Positions 23,183 to 31,829 of a stretch of DNA of 33,079 bases are shown one piece after another. This DNA comes from Bacteroidota bacterium (GTDB taxonomy: Bacteria > Bacteroidota > Ignavibacteria > SZUA-365): the NCBI GenBank assembly GCA_029907355.1, contig JARYLZ010000031.1, positions 1 through 33,079 of the forward strand, given 5' to 3'. Both the position numbers and the translations under genes were made by a program. The first letter of the stretch is position 1; each line of letters begins with the position of its first letter. The notes under the pieces were generated by a model. The model was not told the DNA's origin and made no database searches. It saw only the letters and a program-made list of their open reading frames with translations.

Positions 23183-25735
23183 ATGGACGGGAAAATCGAA
23201 AAACCCTCGTTTTCATGGCGACGATACTTCACCCTCTTTGTCGTGTTCGGGTCGTGCGCTCGGTCGCAGGGAGTCCCCGTCATCAACGAGATCATGTACC
23301 GCCCCGCTGCAGGGGAATGCGAGTGGGTCGAATTGTTCAACCCCTCGAACGACACGGTGAACCTTCGGGACTGGATCCTCCACGACGCGACATCGACCCG
23401 CCCGCTCATCACATCCACCGATCTCTTTTTCCCGCCTGGGGGCTACATCGTCATTGCATCCGATTCCTCGATCCTTGCAACCGGGAGCGGATTTCCGCTC
23501 CACATCATGAAGAACTTCCCTTCATTGAACAACTCGGGCGACGATGTCTTTTTGAGGGCTCCCGATTCCAGCCTCGTCGAATGCGTTCCGTATCGATCCT
23601 CATGGGGTGGGGGGACGGGCGTATCGCTCGAACGGATCGACGTCGCCGCATCGCCGACGGATGCATCGAACTGGGGATCATCCCGAGCCCCTTCGGGATC
23701 GACCCCAGGTAGATGGAACAGTCTCGCGCCGCCGGAACACGATCTTGCCGTCGAATCCCTCGAGAAGATTCCTCCCCGCCCTTCGCGAGATCAACCGTTC
23801 GCGTTTCGTATCGTGATCCGGAATCTCGGGTTGCACGAGGCGGAAGCGTACCGAGTCGCCCTGTATGACGACACGAACGGCAACGAGTCCCCTGACCCCA
23901 CGGAATGTGTATTCGACAAGACGGTCGTCGACCCGTTGCCGCCCGGCGACCGCTCGATCGTGTCGTGTGAACTCCGCCCGGCACGGTGTCGGTCGAAGGT
24001 TTTCATCGCGGCCGTCGCGTGGGAGCAGGATGAGGCCGCGTACAACGATCACGTGGTAGACACTATTCGTTTCGCACCGCCTTACGGGAGTATCCTCATC
24101 AACGAGGTCATGTACGCACCGATGGCCGACGAACCGGAATGGATCGAGTTGGCGAATGCCACCGATGACAGTGTCGACCTCCGGGGGTGGTCCATCGGGG
24201 ACGAGGCGTCGTGGAGAAAAATCGGTCAAGATCCTGCGGCGATCGTCCCACCACGGGGTTTCGCCGTTTTGTCTTCGTCGGCGGAACTTGGGCGTTACTA
24301 CACTTTCACGACCGTCGACTTTATCACCACGACCCTGCCTTCCCTCAACAACGGCGGTGACGTCGTACGCATCGCAGACGAGACAGGCACCCTCATCGAC
24401 AGCATGCGTTACACTCCCCAGATGGGGGGAAACGACGGTCGTTCCCTCGAACGCGTGGATTTCCGCAAGCCGTCCACCGCTACGGAAAATTGGTCTCCCT
24501 GCGAGTCGGTTGAGCGGGGTACGCCGGGAAAGACGAACAGCGTCGCCGTTCGGGAACACGATCTCTCCGTGCGTTCGATCTCCGCCGAGGACGCTGACAT
24601 CATCGTGACGGTCATGAATACGGGGCTCACGCGATCTGATAACGCCGATGTGCACCTCTACCGGGACAGAAACGCCGATGCGCAGCCGGATACGGACGAG
24701 GAAATAGCGAACGAAACGCTTCCTCCCATCGTGAGCGGCGACTCCGCCCGGGTCGTCTTCCATCGGTCAGCCGTCGAGTCGGGGATCCTGTGGTTCATCG
24801 CGGTCGTCGATTACGCCGAAGATGAACGTCCGCGGGACAACATCCGGTCGGCGGTCATCGTTCGAGCCGCCCCGAAGGGTCAGCTGACGGTCAACGAAGT
24901 CCTCTTCGCGCCGCTCAGCGGGGATGCGGAGTGGGTGGAATACGTCAACCTCGCCGGTGAATCCGTGGACGTTGCGGGGTATCGCATCGCAGGAGCGCTC
25001 GGCAATACGGGGACGCGACCGACGATCGCGCTCCCCCTTACACCGTGCCGGGTCCCGCCGAACGGGTACCTCGTCATTGCCTCGGACAGCAGTGTATTCA
25101 CACGTTTCCCGTCTGTTCGTCTGGAAACCGGCGCCCGCGTCGTCGTCCTCAACCGCTCCTCGTTGGATTTGGGGGAAGACGACGAAATTCTGTTCATCGA
25201 TGCAGCGGGGGAAGTCGTTGACAGTGTCGCGTACACTTCGGATTGGCATAACCCTCACGCAGCCGACACGCGCGGCCGCTCCCTCGAGCGGCTCAACCCG
25301 ACTTTCCCTGCTTCCCTCCGGTCGAACTGGAGCACCAGCGCCGACCGAGAAGGCGGGACGCCCGGTCGCAGGAACTCTCTCTATACGGAACGCCCGCCTT
25401 GGCAGACGACATCGACGGCGAGGATCGAGGTACACCCGAATCCCTTTTCACCGGACGGCGATGGTTTCGAGGACCACACCGTGATCTCGTACGAGCTGCC
25501 CGGAACCATCTCCCAGGTACGTCTCCGCGTATTCGATGCGGTCGGGCGACCCGTCCGCACGATCGCCAACAACATTCCCGCCGGCACGACGGGCCAATAC
25601 CTTTTCGATGGGTTGGACGACAACGGACGCCGCCTGAGAGTCGGTGTATACATCCTTCTCCTCGAGGCCGTGGACCTTCACGGGGCGCGCATCGACGCCG
25701 TGAAGAGCACCATGGTCGTCGCAACTCCGCTCTGA
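23183..25735 (+). CDS. Secreted surface protein with three lamin-tail domains and FlgD-like C-terminus
   Basis: From the ATG at 23183, chosen because GGAGG lies four bases before it, the product is 850 aa; another ATG 15 bases upstream lacks such a site. A signal peptide occupies about 1-29. Three lamin-tail domains start at about 31 (VPVINEIMYRPAAGECEWVE), 302 (SILINEVMYAPMADEPEWIE) and 567 (QLTVNEVLFAPLSGDAEWVE), joined by two CARDB-like Ig linkers (VALYDDTNGNESPDP; VHLYRDRNADAQPD). The last 100 residues are a FlgD-like Ig domain (HPNPFSPDGDGFEDHTVISY, LRVFDAVGRPVRTIA). The protein is probably exported and adhesive or structural. The C-terminal domain takes the place of the T9SS tail seen on the CotH proteins, so the export route is less certain. 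Confidence 0.92.
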   Translation: MDGKIEKPSFSWRRYFTLFVVFGSCARSQGVPVINEIMYRPAAGECEWVELFNPSNDTVNLRDWILHDATSTRPLITSTDLFFPPGGYIVIASDSSILATGSGFPLHIMKNFPSLNNSGDDVFLRAPDSSLVECVPYRSSWGGGTGVSLERIDVAASPTDASNWGSSRAPSGSTPGRWNSLAPPEHDLAVESLEKIPPRPSRDQPFAFRIVIRNLGLHEAEAYRVALYDDTNGNESPDPTECVFDKTVVDPLPPGDRSIVSCELRPARCRSKVFIAAVAWEQDEAAYNDHVVDTIRFAPPYGSILINEVMYAPMADEPEWIELANATDDSVDLRGWSIGDEASWRKIGQDPAAIVPPRGFAVLSSSAELGRYYTFTTVDFITTTLPSLNNGGDVVRIADETGTLIDSMRYTPQMGGNDGRSLERVDFRKPSTATENWSPCESVERGTPGKTNSVAVREHDLSVRSISAEDADIIVTVMNTGLTRSDNADVHLYRDRNADAQPDTDEEIANETLPPIVSGDSARVVFHRSAVESGILWFIAVVDYAEDERPRDNIRSAVIVRAAPKGQLTVNEVLFAPLSGDAEWVEYVNLAGESVDVAGYRIAGALGNTGTRPTIALPLTPCRVPPNGYLVIASDSSVFTRFPSVRLETGARVVVLNRSSLDLGEDDEILFIDAAGEVVDSVAYTSDWHNPHAADTRGRSLERLNPTFPASLRSNWSTSADREGGTPGRRNSLYTERPPWQTTSTARIEVHPNPFSPDGDGFEDHTVISYELPGTISQVRLRVFDAVGRPVRTIANNIPAGTTGQYLFDGLDDNGRRLRVGVYILLLEAVDLHGARIDAVKSTMVVATPL

Positions 25736-25778
25736 ACAGGCCTTCTTTCCGTCGGGGTATCGATTCCACACCGTCCGC

Positions 25779-27491
25779 TCAGGATGGTTCGCCGCGGTAG
25801 AGGAACTCCGCGAGCGTCTGTTTCAGTTCCTCGATCTTGAACGGCTTCGAGAGGTAACGGTTGCAGCCTACCGCCAAGCACCGCTGTTTGTCCTCCGGGA
25901 ACGCGTGGGCCGTGATCGCGATGATGGGGATCGTATGGAACGTCTTATCCTGGCGTATCCTCTGCGTCAAATGCAGGCCGTCCTCGTCCCCCCGCAGGGA
26001 GAGGTCCATCAGGATGAGGTCGATCGTCGTCGCGTTGAGAATGTCCCAAGCTTCCCTCCCCGAATTCGCGACCTGGAGGTTGTAATCCCGTTTGAGCAGG
26101 GCGTTCATGTACTCCTGCGTTTCCACGTCATCCTCTACGAGGAGAATGCTCTTCGCATTTTTTCTTTCCGGGGGCAGGGGCTCGATAGCCATCGGGTGCG
26201 GGGACTCGACATGGAGCGGGAGTTCCTCCTGGATGCCGTCGAGCGCCGACGCGGTCAGGAAACGAACAGTAAACGTGGTCCCCATACCTTTCCTGCTCTT
26301 GACCGTGATACTGCCCTGGTTGAATTCCACGTAGCGTTTGGTCAGGGCGAGGCCGAGTCCGAGACCCTCGAAGGGACGCGTGTAACCGATGATCTCCTGG
26401 GAAAAGATGTTGAATACTTTCGGGAGATACTCCGCGGAAATCCCGATACCGGTGTCGCTGACTTCGATGCAGACACGGCGGTCCTGGCGGTAGGTTCGGA
26501 TGGTGACACCGCCGCGGTTCGTGAATTTGATGGCGTTGTCGATCAAGTTTATGAGAGCTTGATCGAAACAGTAACGGTCGGCGATGATCAAGGCGCCGGG
26601 GTAGTCGTTGACCGTTTCCAGCGTCAACCCTTTTTCCGCCGCGATGGACCGCATGTCGAGGATGAGCGTTTCGACCCGGTCGTTGACGTCGATGGGCTCC
26701 GGGTGCAGTTCGAACGTCCCTGCCTGTATGCTGGAGATGTTCAGGATGTGTTCGACGGTCCGCATGAGGCGCTGGCCTCCCCGCTCGATGCTCTCGAAGA
26801 ATGTGAGTTCCTCTTCCTTGATGCGGTCGGCCATCTCGCTCATGATCAGCGAGCTGTACCCGAGAATGACGTTGAGGGGCGTGCGGATTTCGTGGGAGAT
26901 GTTCGCGATGAAAGCGTCCTTGAGTCGGTCGGACTGCTCGGCACGCTCCTTGGCGGCGATGAGTTCCTGCTCCTGCCGCTTCCGCTCGGTGATGTCGCGA
27001 ATGACCACCTGGACGGCGTTCTGTCCCTCGAAGGTGATGGGGATGGCTGTTACCTCGATGTCCATGACGCGGCCGTCGTGGCGGACGAATTTTTCCTCGA
27101 TGGAAGTGAGCTCCTCGGGATTTTCGAGAAAGCGATGGATTCGGCTCTTGGCCTGCTCGTAGAAGGACGACCGCCCATACTCCTCGAGCGGTTTTCCGAT
27201 CAACTCCTCCGGGTTCATCGTCCCGAACAGCTTGGCCCCCGCGTCGTTCACGTAACGGATCACGCCACCGATGAGGACAACCATGGGGAAAGGGCTGAAA
27301 TTCACGAGCCGCCGGTACCGTTCCTCGCTTTCCGCCAGCACCTCCATGTTTTTCTGCTGGACGGCGAACATGCGCCGCTGCTGGATCAAGACGATCACGA
27401 TGACACCGACGACGAGCACCAACCCCGTCACCACGCCGGCGATGATGACGAGAACGTCGTCGAAGACACCCGCTAATGCGATCCCTTCCAT
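25779..27491 (-). CDS. Hybrid sensor histidine kinase (TM-PAS-HisKA-HATPase-REC)
   Basis: The product is 570 aa from the ATG at 27491. One transmembrane helix (about 15-36) is followed by a PAS domain (about 55-170, ending VIRDITERK), a HisKA domain with phospho-acceptor His200 in FIANISHEIRTPLN, a HATPase domain (ALINLIDNAIKFTN, SDTGIGI, FEGLGLGLALTKR) and a C-terminal receiver from about 455 (ILLVEDDVETQEYM, Asp acceptor in LILMDLSL, Lys in YLSKPFKIEEL). It autophosphorylates and relays phosphate to its own receiver. No output response regulator or Hpt protein is nearby. Its start lies inside the end of the seven-helix gene (19-bp overlap), so the two are made together and probably form one sensory unit. 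Confidence 0.94.
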   Translation of the reverse strand: MEGIALAGVFDDVLVIIAGVVTGLVLVVGVIVIVLIQQRRMFAVQQKNMEVLAESEERYRRLVNFSPFPMVVLIGGVIRYVNDAGAKLFGTMNPEELIGKPLEEYGRSSFYEQAKSRIHRFLENPEELTSIEEKFVRHDGRVMDIEVTAIPITFEGQNAVQVVIRDITERKRQEQELIAAKERAEQSDRLKDAFIANISHEIRTPLNVILGYSSLIMSEMADRIKEEELTFFESIERGGQRLMRTVEHILNISSIQAGTFELHPEPIDVNDRVETLILDMRSIAAEKGLTLETVNDYPGALIIADRYCFDQALINLIDNAIKFTNRGGVTIRTYRQDRRVCIEVSDTGIGISAEYLPKVFNIFSQEIIGYTRPFEGLGLGLALTKRYVEFNQGSITVKSRKGMGTTFTVRFLTASALDGIQEELPLHVESPHPMAIEPLPPERKNAKSILLVEDDVETQEYMNALLKRDYNLQVANSGREAWDILNATTIDLILMDLSLRGDEDGLHLTQRIRQDKTFHTIPIIAITAHAFPEDKQRCLAVGCNRYLSKPFKIEELKQTLAEFLYRGEPS

Positions 27492-28231
27492 AGCCGGTAC
27501 GTGCAGATGAAAGCCCAGGCATAGAGGAGATTCGAGGTGATCCCGAGAACGGAATGGATTCCCCACACGAGCACGTGTTCCCCGAACTCCTGCCGCAAAA
27601 CGTACTGTCCGAGTGCGAAGATGATGAGATTACCGGTGAAATACACGAGAATGGCGAAGACGAACCAGAAGCGGGGAGATTGAAAAACACCGAGGATATC
27701 TTCCGTTGTGAGCCGGATGAGCGCGAACATCCCCACCATGATGAGCATCACGCTTTCCATCGTGGCGGTGACGCTGTCGAATACCCTGAGACCCGCCTCT
27801 TCACGAAAGAAGACTTTTCCGAGAACCCAGATCGCGATAAAGATCAACACGGAAAACAGCATGATTTTCCTCCACGCGGGGCGGGTTTCCCACACCATGA
27901 AGATCACCATGAGGAGCCCGAACTCGAGAAGCGTGTAGATGTTCAGGAGCCATGTGCTGTTCCAATCCAGGTGGGAAAAGACCGCGAGGAGGAGCTCGAC
28001 GGTGAACGCCGTGATGACAAGCGCGAGGAGACAGCGCATATCGAACCCCAGCGCAACGAACACCCACAGACCGCTGATGAGCGGAACGAGGATGGAAAAT
28101 GCGGCGATGCGGTTGAGAATCGGAACGGAAGACTCGGAGATAGGAGCGGCGATCTCGACCACAATTACGAGAAGCACGGCGAGAATCGCCACCCCCCGCG
28201 GGAGGAGGGTACGGTGCCGTTCAACATTCAT
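27473..28231 (-). CDS. Seven-helix membrane protein, putative sensor partner
   Basis: The product is 252 aa from the ATG at 28231, which has a strong ribosome site (AAGGAGG eight bases before it). Seven hydrophobic segments can be counted, starting VAILAVLLVIVVEIAAP and ending VLGITSNLLYAWAFICTYRL. There is almost no soluble part. The polar positions include DWNSTWLLNIY and FQSPRFWFVFAILVYFTGN. The layout recalls seven-helix sensory modules that pair with kinases, but I cannot name the family. The gene overlaps the hybrid kinase by 19 bp, strong evidence of a shared function. Confidence 0.8.
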   Translation of the reverse strand: MNVERHRTLLPRGVAILAVLLVIVVEIAAPISESSVPILNRIAAFSILVPLISGLWVFVALGFDMRCLLALVITAFTVELLLAVFSHLDWNSTWLLNIYTLLEFGLLMVIFMVWETRPAWRKIMLFSVLIFIAIWVLGKVFFREEAGLRVFDSVTATMESVMLIMVGMFALIRLTTEDILGVFQSPRFWFVFAILVYFTGNLIIFALGQYVLRQEFGEHVLVWGIHSVLGITSNLLYAWAFICTYRLWKGSH

Positions 28232-28374
28232 AGGACCGCCTCCTTCCCCCGCGCACGAGAGGAAGAGAAACGGGGATGCGGATGATCTCTCTCGTTTCCG
28301 CGGCCACCCGCGGTATCTCGACACGGGATTCCTGCGCCCACACGCGCAAGATATCCTTTTCCGCTCGAATCACA

Positions 28375-28400
28375 ATGCGGGAACGAAAAACGTCCCGCAT
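28375..28400 (-). terminator. Strong hairpin after the 135-aa protein gene
   Basis: ATGCGGGA(A)CG at 28375-28385 pairs with CGTCCCGCAT at 28391-28400, giving about 10 base pairs with one bulge and a 5-base loop, 25 bp past the stop of the gene at 28425. The T run expected after the stem is missing on the minus strand, so it may be an atypical terminator or an attenuator between that gene and the seven-helix gene. Confidence 0.4.
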
Positions 28401-28424
28401 CCCCGTTCAGAGAGGCGTATTGTC

Positions 28425-28832
28425 TCAGCTGTTGAGTTCGTTGAAGAAACCGCAGAACGGCGGGCACGGGATCGAGCGCTCAAGCAGGAACCCCTCGACC
28501 AGATCGCGCCCCGTCGCGTCCACGCCGACCAGAACCAGCACCGGACGGTCGTCGTTCTCCTGCCCGTAGTAGTACCGAACACCCACGACACCTTCCTGGT
28601 CCAGCAGCTGCTGCAAGGCAGCCTGACCGAAAAACCCGCCCTTGATCGCGTTCTTCCCCGCGCGCTCGCGGTAGTTGCGCGTCAGTTTCGCGGCATCGGC
28701 AAGCGATATGTCGTGGTCCTCGTTGCCCGTGAACATCGGACGGCGGCGCTCACGGATCTGCGGCTTCGACGGTGCGACCGGCACATCGATGTACGACTCG
28801 AGCGTCTGCGGTTTCAGCATCGTGGTTTCCAT
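28425..28832 (-). CDS. Small conserved-looking hypothetical protein (135 aa)
   Basis: From the ATG at 28832, with AGGAG six bases upstream, the product is 135 aa and has no signal peptide. The N-terminal 50 residues are polar and Pro-rich. A helical part (ISLADAAKLTRNYRERAGK, FFGQAALQQLLDQEG) follows, then an alternating beta part (VVGVRYYYG, RPVLVLVGVDATGRDLVEG) and a Cys-containing end IPCPPFCGFFNELNS with Cys123 and Cys127. I recall similar hypothetical proteins in Bacteroidota but no assigned role. It is 193 bp upstream of the seven-helix gene. Confidence 0.75.
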   Translation of the reverse strand: METTMLKPQTLESYIDVPVAPSKPQIRERRRPMFTGNEDHDISLADAAKLTRNYRERAGKNAIKGGFFGQAALQQLLDQEGVVGVRYYYGQENDDRPVLVLVGVDATGRDLVEGFLLERSIPCPPFCGFFNELNS

Positions 28833-28947
28833 GGGGAACTCCTGAATTTGATTGATAGGAAAGAGTTTATGGGAGAGAAGAAATTCCACTACTTCTGCAA
28901 AGGACCCTCCACCCCGGCATGGAGGCGGCGCCTGCTCCTTCGGAGAA

Positions 28948-28967
28948 TTAAGACATATTTGTCTTAA
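28948..28967. promoter_or_regulatory. 20-bp inverted repeat upstream of the 135-aa protein gene
   Basis: TTAAGACA (28948-28955) and TGTCTTAA (28960-28967) are exact reverse complements around TATT, 116 bp upstream of the ATG at 28832. The symmetry and spacing suit a dimeric helix-turn-helix repressor. The regulator is unknown. Confidence 0.5.
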
Positions 28968-29314
28968 ATATGACCGCACAGACAGCGCGAATCGAATGAT
29001 TCTACGGTCCGACGGGCGTTAGAATGTTGAAATGAGAGAAATGAGCACTGAGCTTCAACAGGACCTACACCGGAAACGCTACGTGGGGCGTTCCTTGAGC
29101 GCAGTTTTCATCCTTTTTGAAGGGGCACCTCAGTTGCTTGTAACACGAATCTATATTCTGCGCAACAAGAACGCAATATTTTCTATGCATTTTTTTCACT
29201 TTTTATGACCGATTCCAGTGTTTTTATTTCTTAAGTAATCGTTGAAAATTCTTTCGAAAATTTAAAAAAATTATTTATCTACTTTCTTTTTCAATAAAAA
29301 ATCTTGAAACGACG

Positions 29315-29331
29315 AATTATCATTGATAATT
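29315..29331. promoter_or_regulatory. 17-bp palindrome in the AT-rich region
   Basis: AATTATCA (29315-29322) and TGATAATT (29324-29331) are perfect arms around one base. The 7-1-7 shape recalls Fur-family sites, but the half-sites point the opposite way from the usual TGATAAT-n-ATTATCA, so I do not call it a Fur box. It is 358 bp upstream of the permease start. Confidence 0.4.
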
Positions 29332-29688
29332 ACACGAAAACTATACCGAACGATATTTTTGTCATACGGAAAGGATCTGGATACGGTCATGCTGAGAAAT
29401 TGGTGCGCTTTCGTCATGGTCTTACGATCGACCTGATCGACATTGCCTTGGTGAACGGGATACCGCAAGACCACCGAATCCTCGACGAGCAGTTTCTTTC
29501 TTGAATCCGCCCCTGTCCTCGATGTCGGGTGATGGTGTTTCCAGTTCCCAATTTTCTGCGGATGGGCATCCTCGTTGCGTTTAGCCCGGTGTCGTATCCC
29601 CGTGGACCTTGGTCACCTCGCCTTCCCGAGCAGGAGGCGGTTCATCTGCGATATTGCGGTCGGAGTGATTTCCGTGTAGTTTCGATGC

Positions 29689-30558
29689 ATGGGGACGGTA
29701 CAAGTGAAAATGCCCGGGCGAATGCGTGAAGGGGAAAAGGCTTATTCGGTCGATATCCTCCCCGGTCCCATTCCCTTGCGGGAGCTTTTCCGCGACGTGT
29801 GGAGGCACCGCGAACTCATCACCGTCCTCGCGTCTCGGGACATCCGGGTCCGTTACAAGCAGACCGCCCTCGGAGTTTTGTGGGCAATCGTAAGACCGGC
29901 GGTAGCAACGTTCGTGTTCACCTTCGTGTTCGGGAATGTGGCGGGTTTGCCCTCCGGCACAATCCCGTATCCTCTCCTGGCGCTCAGCGGCGTTCTCGCC
30001 TGGAGCCTTTTCTCGGAGGGGGTGTCGGCGGGAAGCCAGAGCATGCTGGTGAATCCGAACCTCGTGACGAAGGTGTATTTCCCTCGTATCATCATGCCGA
30101 TGTCCGCCACGCTTCGCGGGCTCGTAGATTTCGCAGTGGCGGCGACGTTCTATTTCGCTCTCGCCTGGATCTACGGTATGCCGCCCGGTTGGAAGGTCGC
30201 ATTCCTTCCGATCGCCGTTCTCTATGCGTTGTTCGTTTCCACGGGGTTTACACTCTGGTTCAGTGTGCTCGGCGTTCGGTACCGCGATGTCGCGCATGCG
30301 CTCCCGTTCGTCCTGCAGGCGCTGTTCTGGATCTCACCCGTCGGCTATGCGATCGCTGCGATACCCGAACGCTGGGCGGTGCCGTATTGGTGCAATCCGC
30401 TCACGAGCGTCATCGCGATATTCCGTGTGTCGCTCTTGAACGAGCCGCTGCCCGAAACCCCGCTGTTCCTTCTCTCCGTTGCCGTCTCGATCATCGTGTT
30501 CACAGGGGGGCTTTCCCTTTTTCGGCGTGCCGAAACGCGTTTCGCCGACGTGATATGA
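29689..30558 (+). CDS. wzm: Wzm-like ABC-2 permease for polysaccharide export
   Basis: The product is 289 aa from the ATG at 29689; ATGs at 29710 and 29722 are also possible, and none has a clear ribosome site. The cytoplasmic N-terminus leads to LRELFRDVWRHRELITVLASRDIRVRYKQTALG (read in pieces), the interfacial region typical of Wzm/TagG, then six transmembrane helices with PYPLLALSGVLAWSLFSE, VTKVYFPRIIMPMSATLRG and a GVRYRDVAHALPFVLQALFW loop. With Wzt it forms the pore that carries lipid-linked polysaccharide, such as O-antigen, across the inner membrane. The stop overlaps the Wzt start (ATGA). The position in an operon with glycan genes supports the role. Confidence 0.92.
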   Translation: MGTVQVKMPGRMREGEKAYSVDILPGPIPLRELFRDVWRHRELITVLASRDIRVRYKQTALGVLWAIVRPAVATFVFTFVFGNVAGLPSGTIPYPLLALSGVLAWSLFSEGVSAGSQSMLVNPNLVTKVYFPRIIMPMSATLRGLVDFAVAATFYFALAWIYGMPPGWKVAFLPIAVLYALFVSTGFTLWFSVLGVRYRDVAHALPFVLQALFWISPVGYAIAAIPERWAVPYWCNPLTSVIAIFRVSLLNEPLPETPLFLLSVAVSIIVFTGGLSLFRRAETRFADVI

Positions 30559-31829
30559 ACCAATCCGCCATTTCCACCTCCGGACTAGGGAAACGGTACC
30601 TTCTCGGGGAACGCGGCCCCGCCTTGGGTGGACGTACGCTCCGGGACGCGATGGGATCCGCTGTGGGGCGCATCCTGCGGAAAGAACCGCGAAGAGATGA
30701 AAACCCGGAAATCTGGGCACTGCGCGACATATCCCTCGAGGTCCACGAGGGCGAGATCGTCGGGATCGTCGGCAGGAATGGGGCGGGTAAAACGACGCTC
30801 CTGAAGATCCTCTCCCGCATCACGCGTCCGACGGAAGGTCGCGCCCGTGTCCGCGGCCGTGTCGCTTCCCTGCTCGAAGTCGGGACGGGTTTCCACCGCG
30901 AACTCACCGGGCGTGAAAACATCCGTCTCAGCGGCGCTGTTCTCGGCATGAGACGGGCCGAAACGGAAGCACGGTTCGATGAGATCGTGTCGTTTGCAGG
31001 CGTCGAAGATTTTCTCGACACGCCGGTCAAACATTACTCCACCGGCATGTACCTGCGCCTCGCGTTCTCGGTGGCAGCACATCTTCAACCGGATATCCTC
31101 CTCGTCGACGAGATTCTCGCCGTCGGGGACCTGGAGTTCCAGAAGAAATGCCTCGGTAAAATGGGGGAGGTCGTCCGCGGCGGAAGGACCATCCTGTTCG
31201 TCAGCCACAACCTGCCTGCCGTCCAGGAGCTCTGCCCCCGTACGATCCTGATCGACGGCGGTCGAATCCTCCAGGACGGGAGAACCGACGAGGTACTCCG
31301 CGCCTACGTGGGGATGTACGACAAACGAGGTTCTTCCAGCGAAATCACCCCCGAGATGCATGACCTCCAGTACAACGGCGACGCCTTCGTGCGACTTCTC
31401 CGTGTCGAACTCGAAAACCCCTATGCCGGTTCTTTCGCCGTGCGGTGGCGTGAACCGATCCGGCTCACGTTCCACTTCGAAGTCCGCCGCGATTTGCCGG
31501 ATGCCGTGTTCGGCCTCCGCGTCGACAGCATGCACGGAACGGCGGTGTTCGGTTCCCATCATACGGACGGGGGAGACGCGCCATTCCGCCTGCCGCGGGG
31601 GACGTATTCCCTTTCCGTCATCGTGGAAAACCCGCTTCAGGCAGGGCGTTTTTCCATTTCCATCGGCGCACACAGCGCCGTCACACGCGATATCTACTTC
31701 CTCGTGCCCCATGCCGTCTCGTGCGAAGTGCTCGACATCCCCTTCGACGCCCCCCGATATATCGGGAAGCACCTCTGCCTCGTGAACGGCGATGCACAAT
31801 GGTCAAAGCCGGAGCCGTTCGAACCATGA
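30555..31829 (+). CDS. wzt: Wzt-like ABC ATPase with C-terminal sugar-binding-type domain
   Basis: The product is 424 aa from the ATG at 30555. The ATPase domain (about 1-250) has Walker A GRNGAGKTT, Q-loop region RVASLLEVGTGFHRELTGREN, signature YSTGM, Walker B ILLVDEILAVGD and switch His in FVSHN. The long C-terminal part (about 255-424, VRLLRVELENPYAG, IRLTFHFEVRRDLPDAVFG, HAVSCEVLDIPFDAP) matches the Wzt C-terminal Ig-like domain that recognises the end of the glycan. Presence of this domain predicts export of a polymer capped or marked at its non-reducing end. The gene overlaps both neighbours by ATGA. A longer upstream frame reads through the permease gene and is not used. Confidence 0.95.
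   Translation: MNQSAISTSGLGKRYLLGERGPALGGRTLRDAMGSAVGRILRKEPRRDENPEIWALRDISLEVHEGEIVGIVGRNGAGKTTLLKILSRITRPTEGRARVRGRVASLLEVGTGFHRELTGRENIRLSGAVLGMRRAETEARFDEIVSFAGVEDFLDTPVKHYSTGMYLRLAFSVAAHLQPDILLVDEILAVGDLEFQKKCLGKMGEVVRGGRTILFVSHNLPAVQELCPRTILIDGGRILQDGRTDEVLRAYVGMYDKRGSSSEITPEMHDLQYNGDAFVRLLRVELENPYAGSFAVRWREPIRLTFHFEVRRDLPDAVFGLRVDSMHGTAVFGSHHTDGGDAPFRLPRGTYSLSVIVENPLQAGRFSISIGAHSAVTRDIYFLVPHAVSCEVLDIPFDAPRYIGKHLCLVNGDAQWSKPEPFEP

Larger units (their letters stand above)
28833..29688. other. AT-rich intergenic region before the polysaccharide export operon
   Basis: These 856 bp separate the divergent 135-aa gene and the export operon. Base composition falls sharply: 29221-29280 has only 9 G or C in 60 bases, against a GC-rich background. 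A 66-codon frame at 29304-29504 and an antisense one are open, but start at TTG/GTG without ribosome sites and I do not accept them. Two palindromes are listed separately. The region probably holds the operon promoter, or is a junction left by exchange of the polysaccharide cluster. Confidence 0.6.

Noticed and set aside
25905-27476. 523-codon open frame on the plus strand, and a 520-codon minus frame at 26128-27690
   Set aside because: Both overlap the hybrid kinase gene in other frames and have no domain content.
29315-29331. Fur box
   Set aside because: The half-sites are in the reverse order relative to the Fur consensus and no iron genes follow.
29304-29504. 66-codon plus frame and antisense 67-codon frame in the AT-rich region
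   Set aside because: Both use TTG or GTG starts without ribosome sites and match no family; AT-rich sequence can stay open by chance. Not excluded if conservation is found.
30585-31799. 404-codon open frame on the minus strand
   Set aside because: It is antisense to the Wzt gene, which has all ABC motifs.
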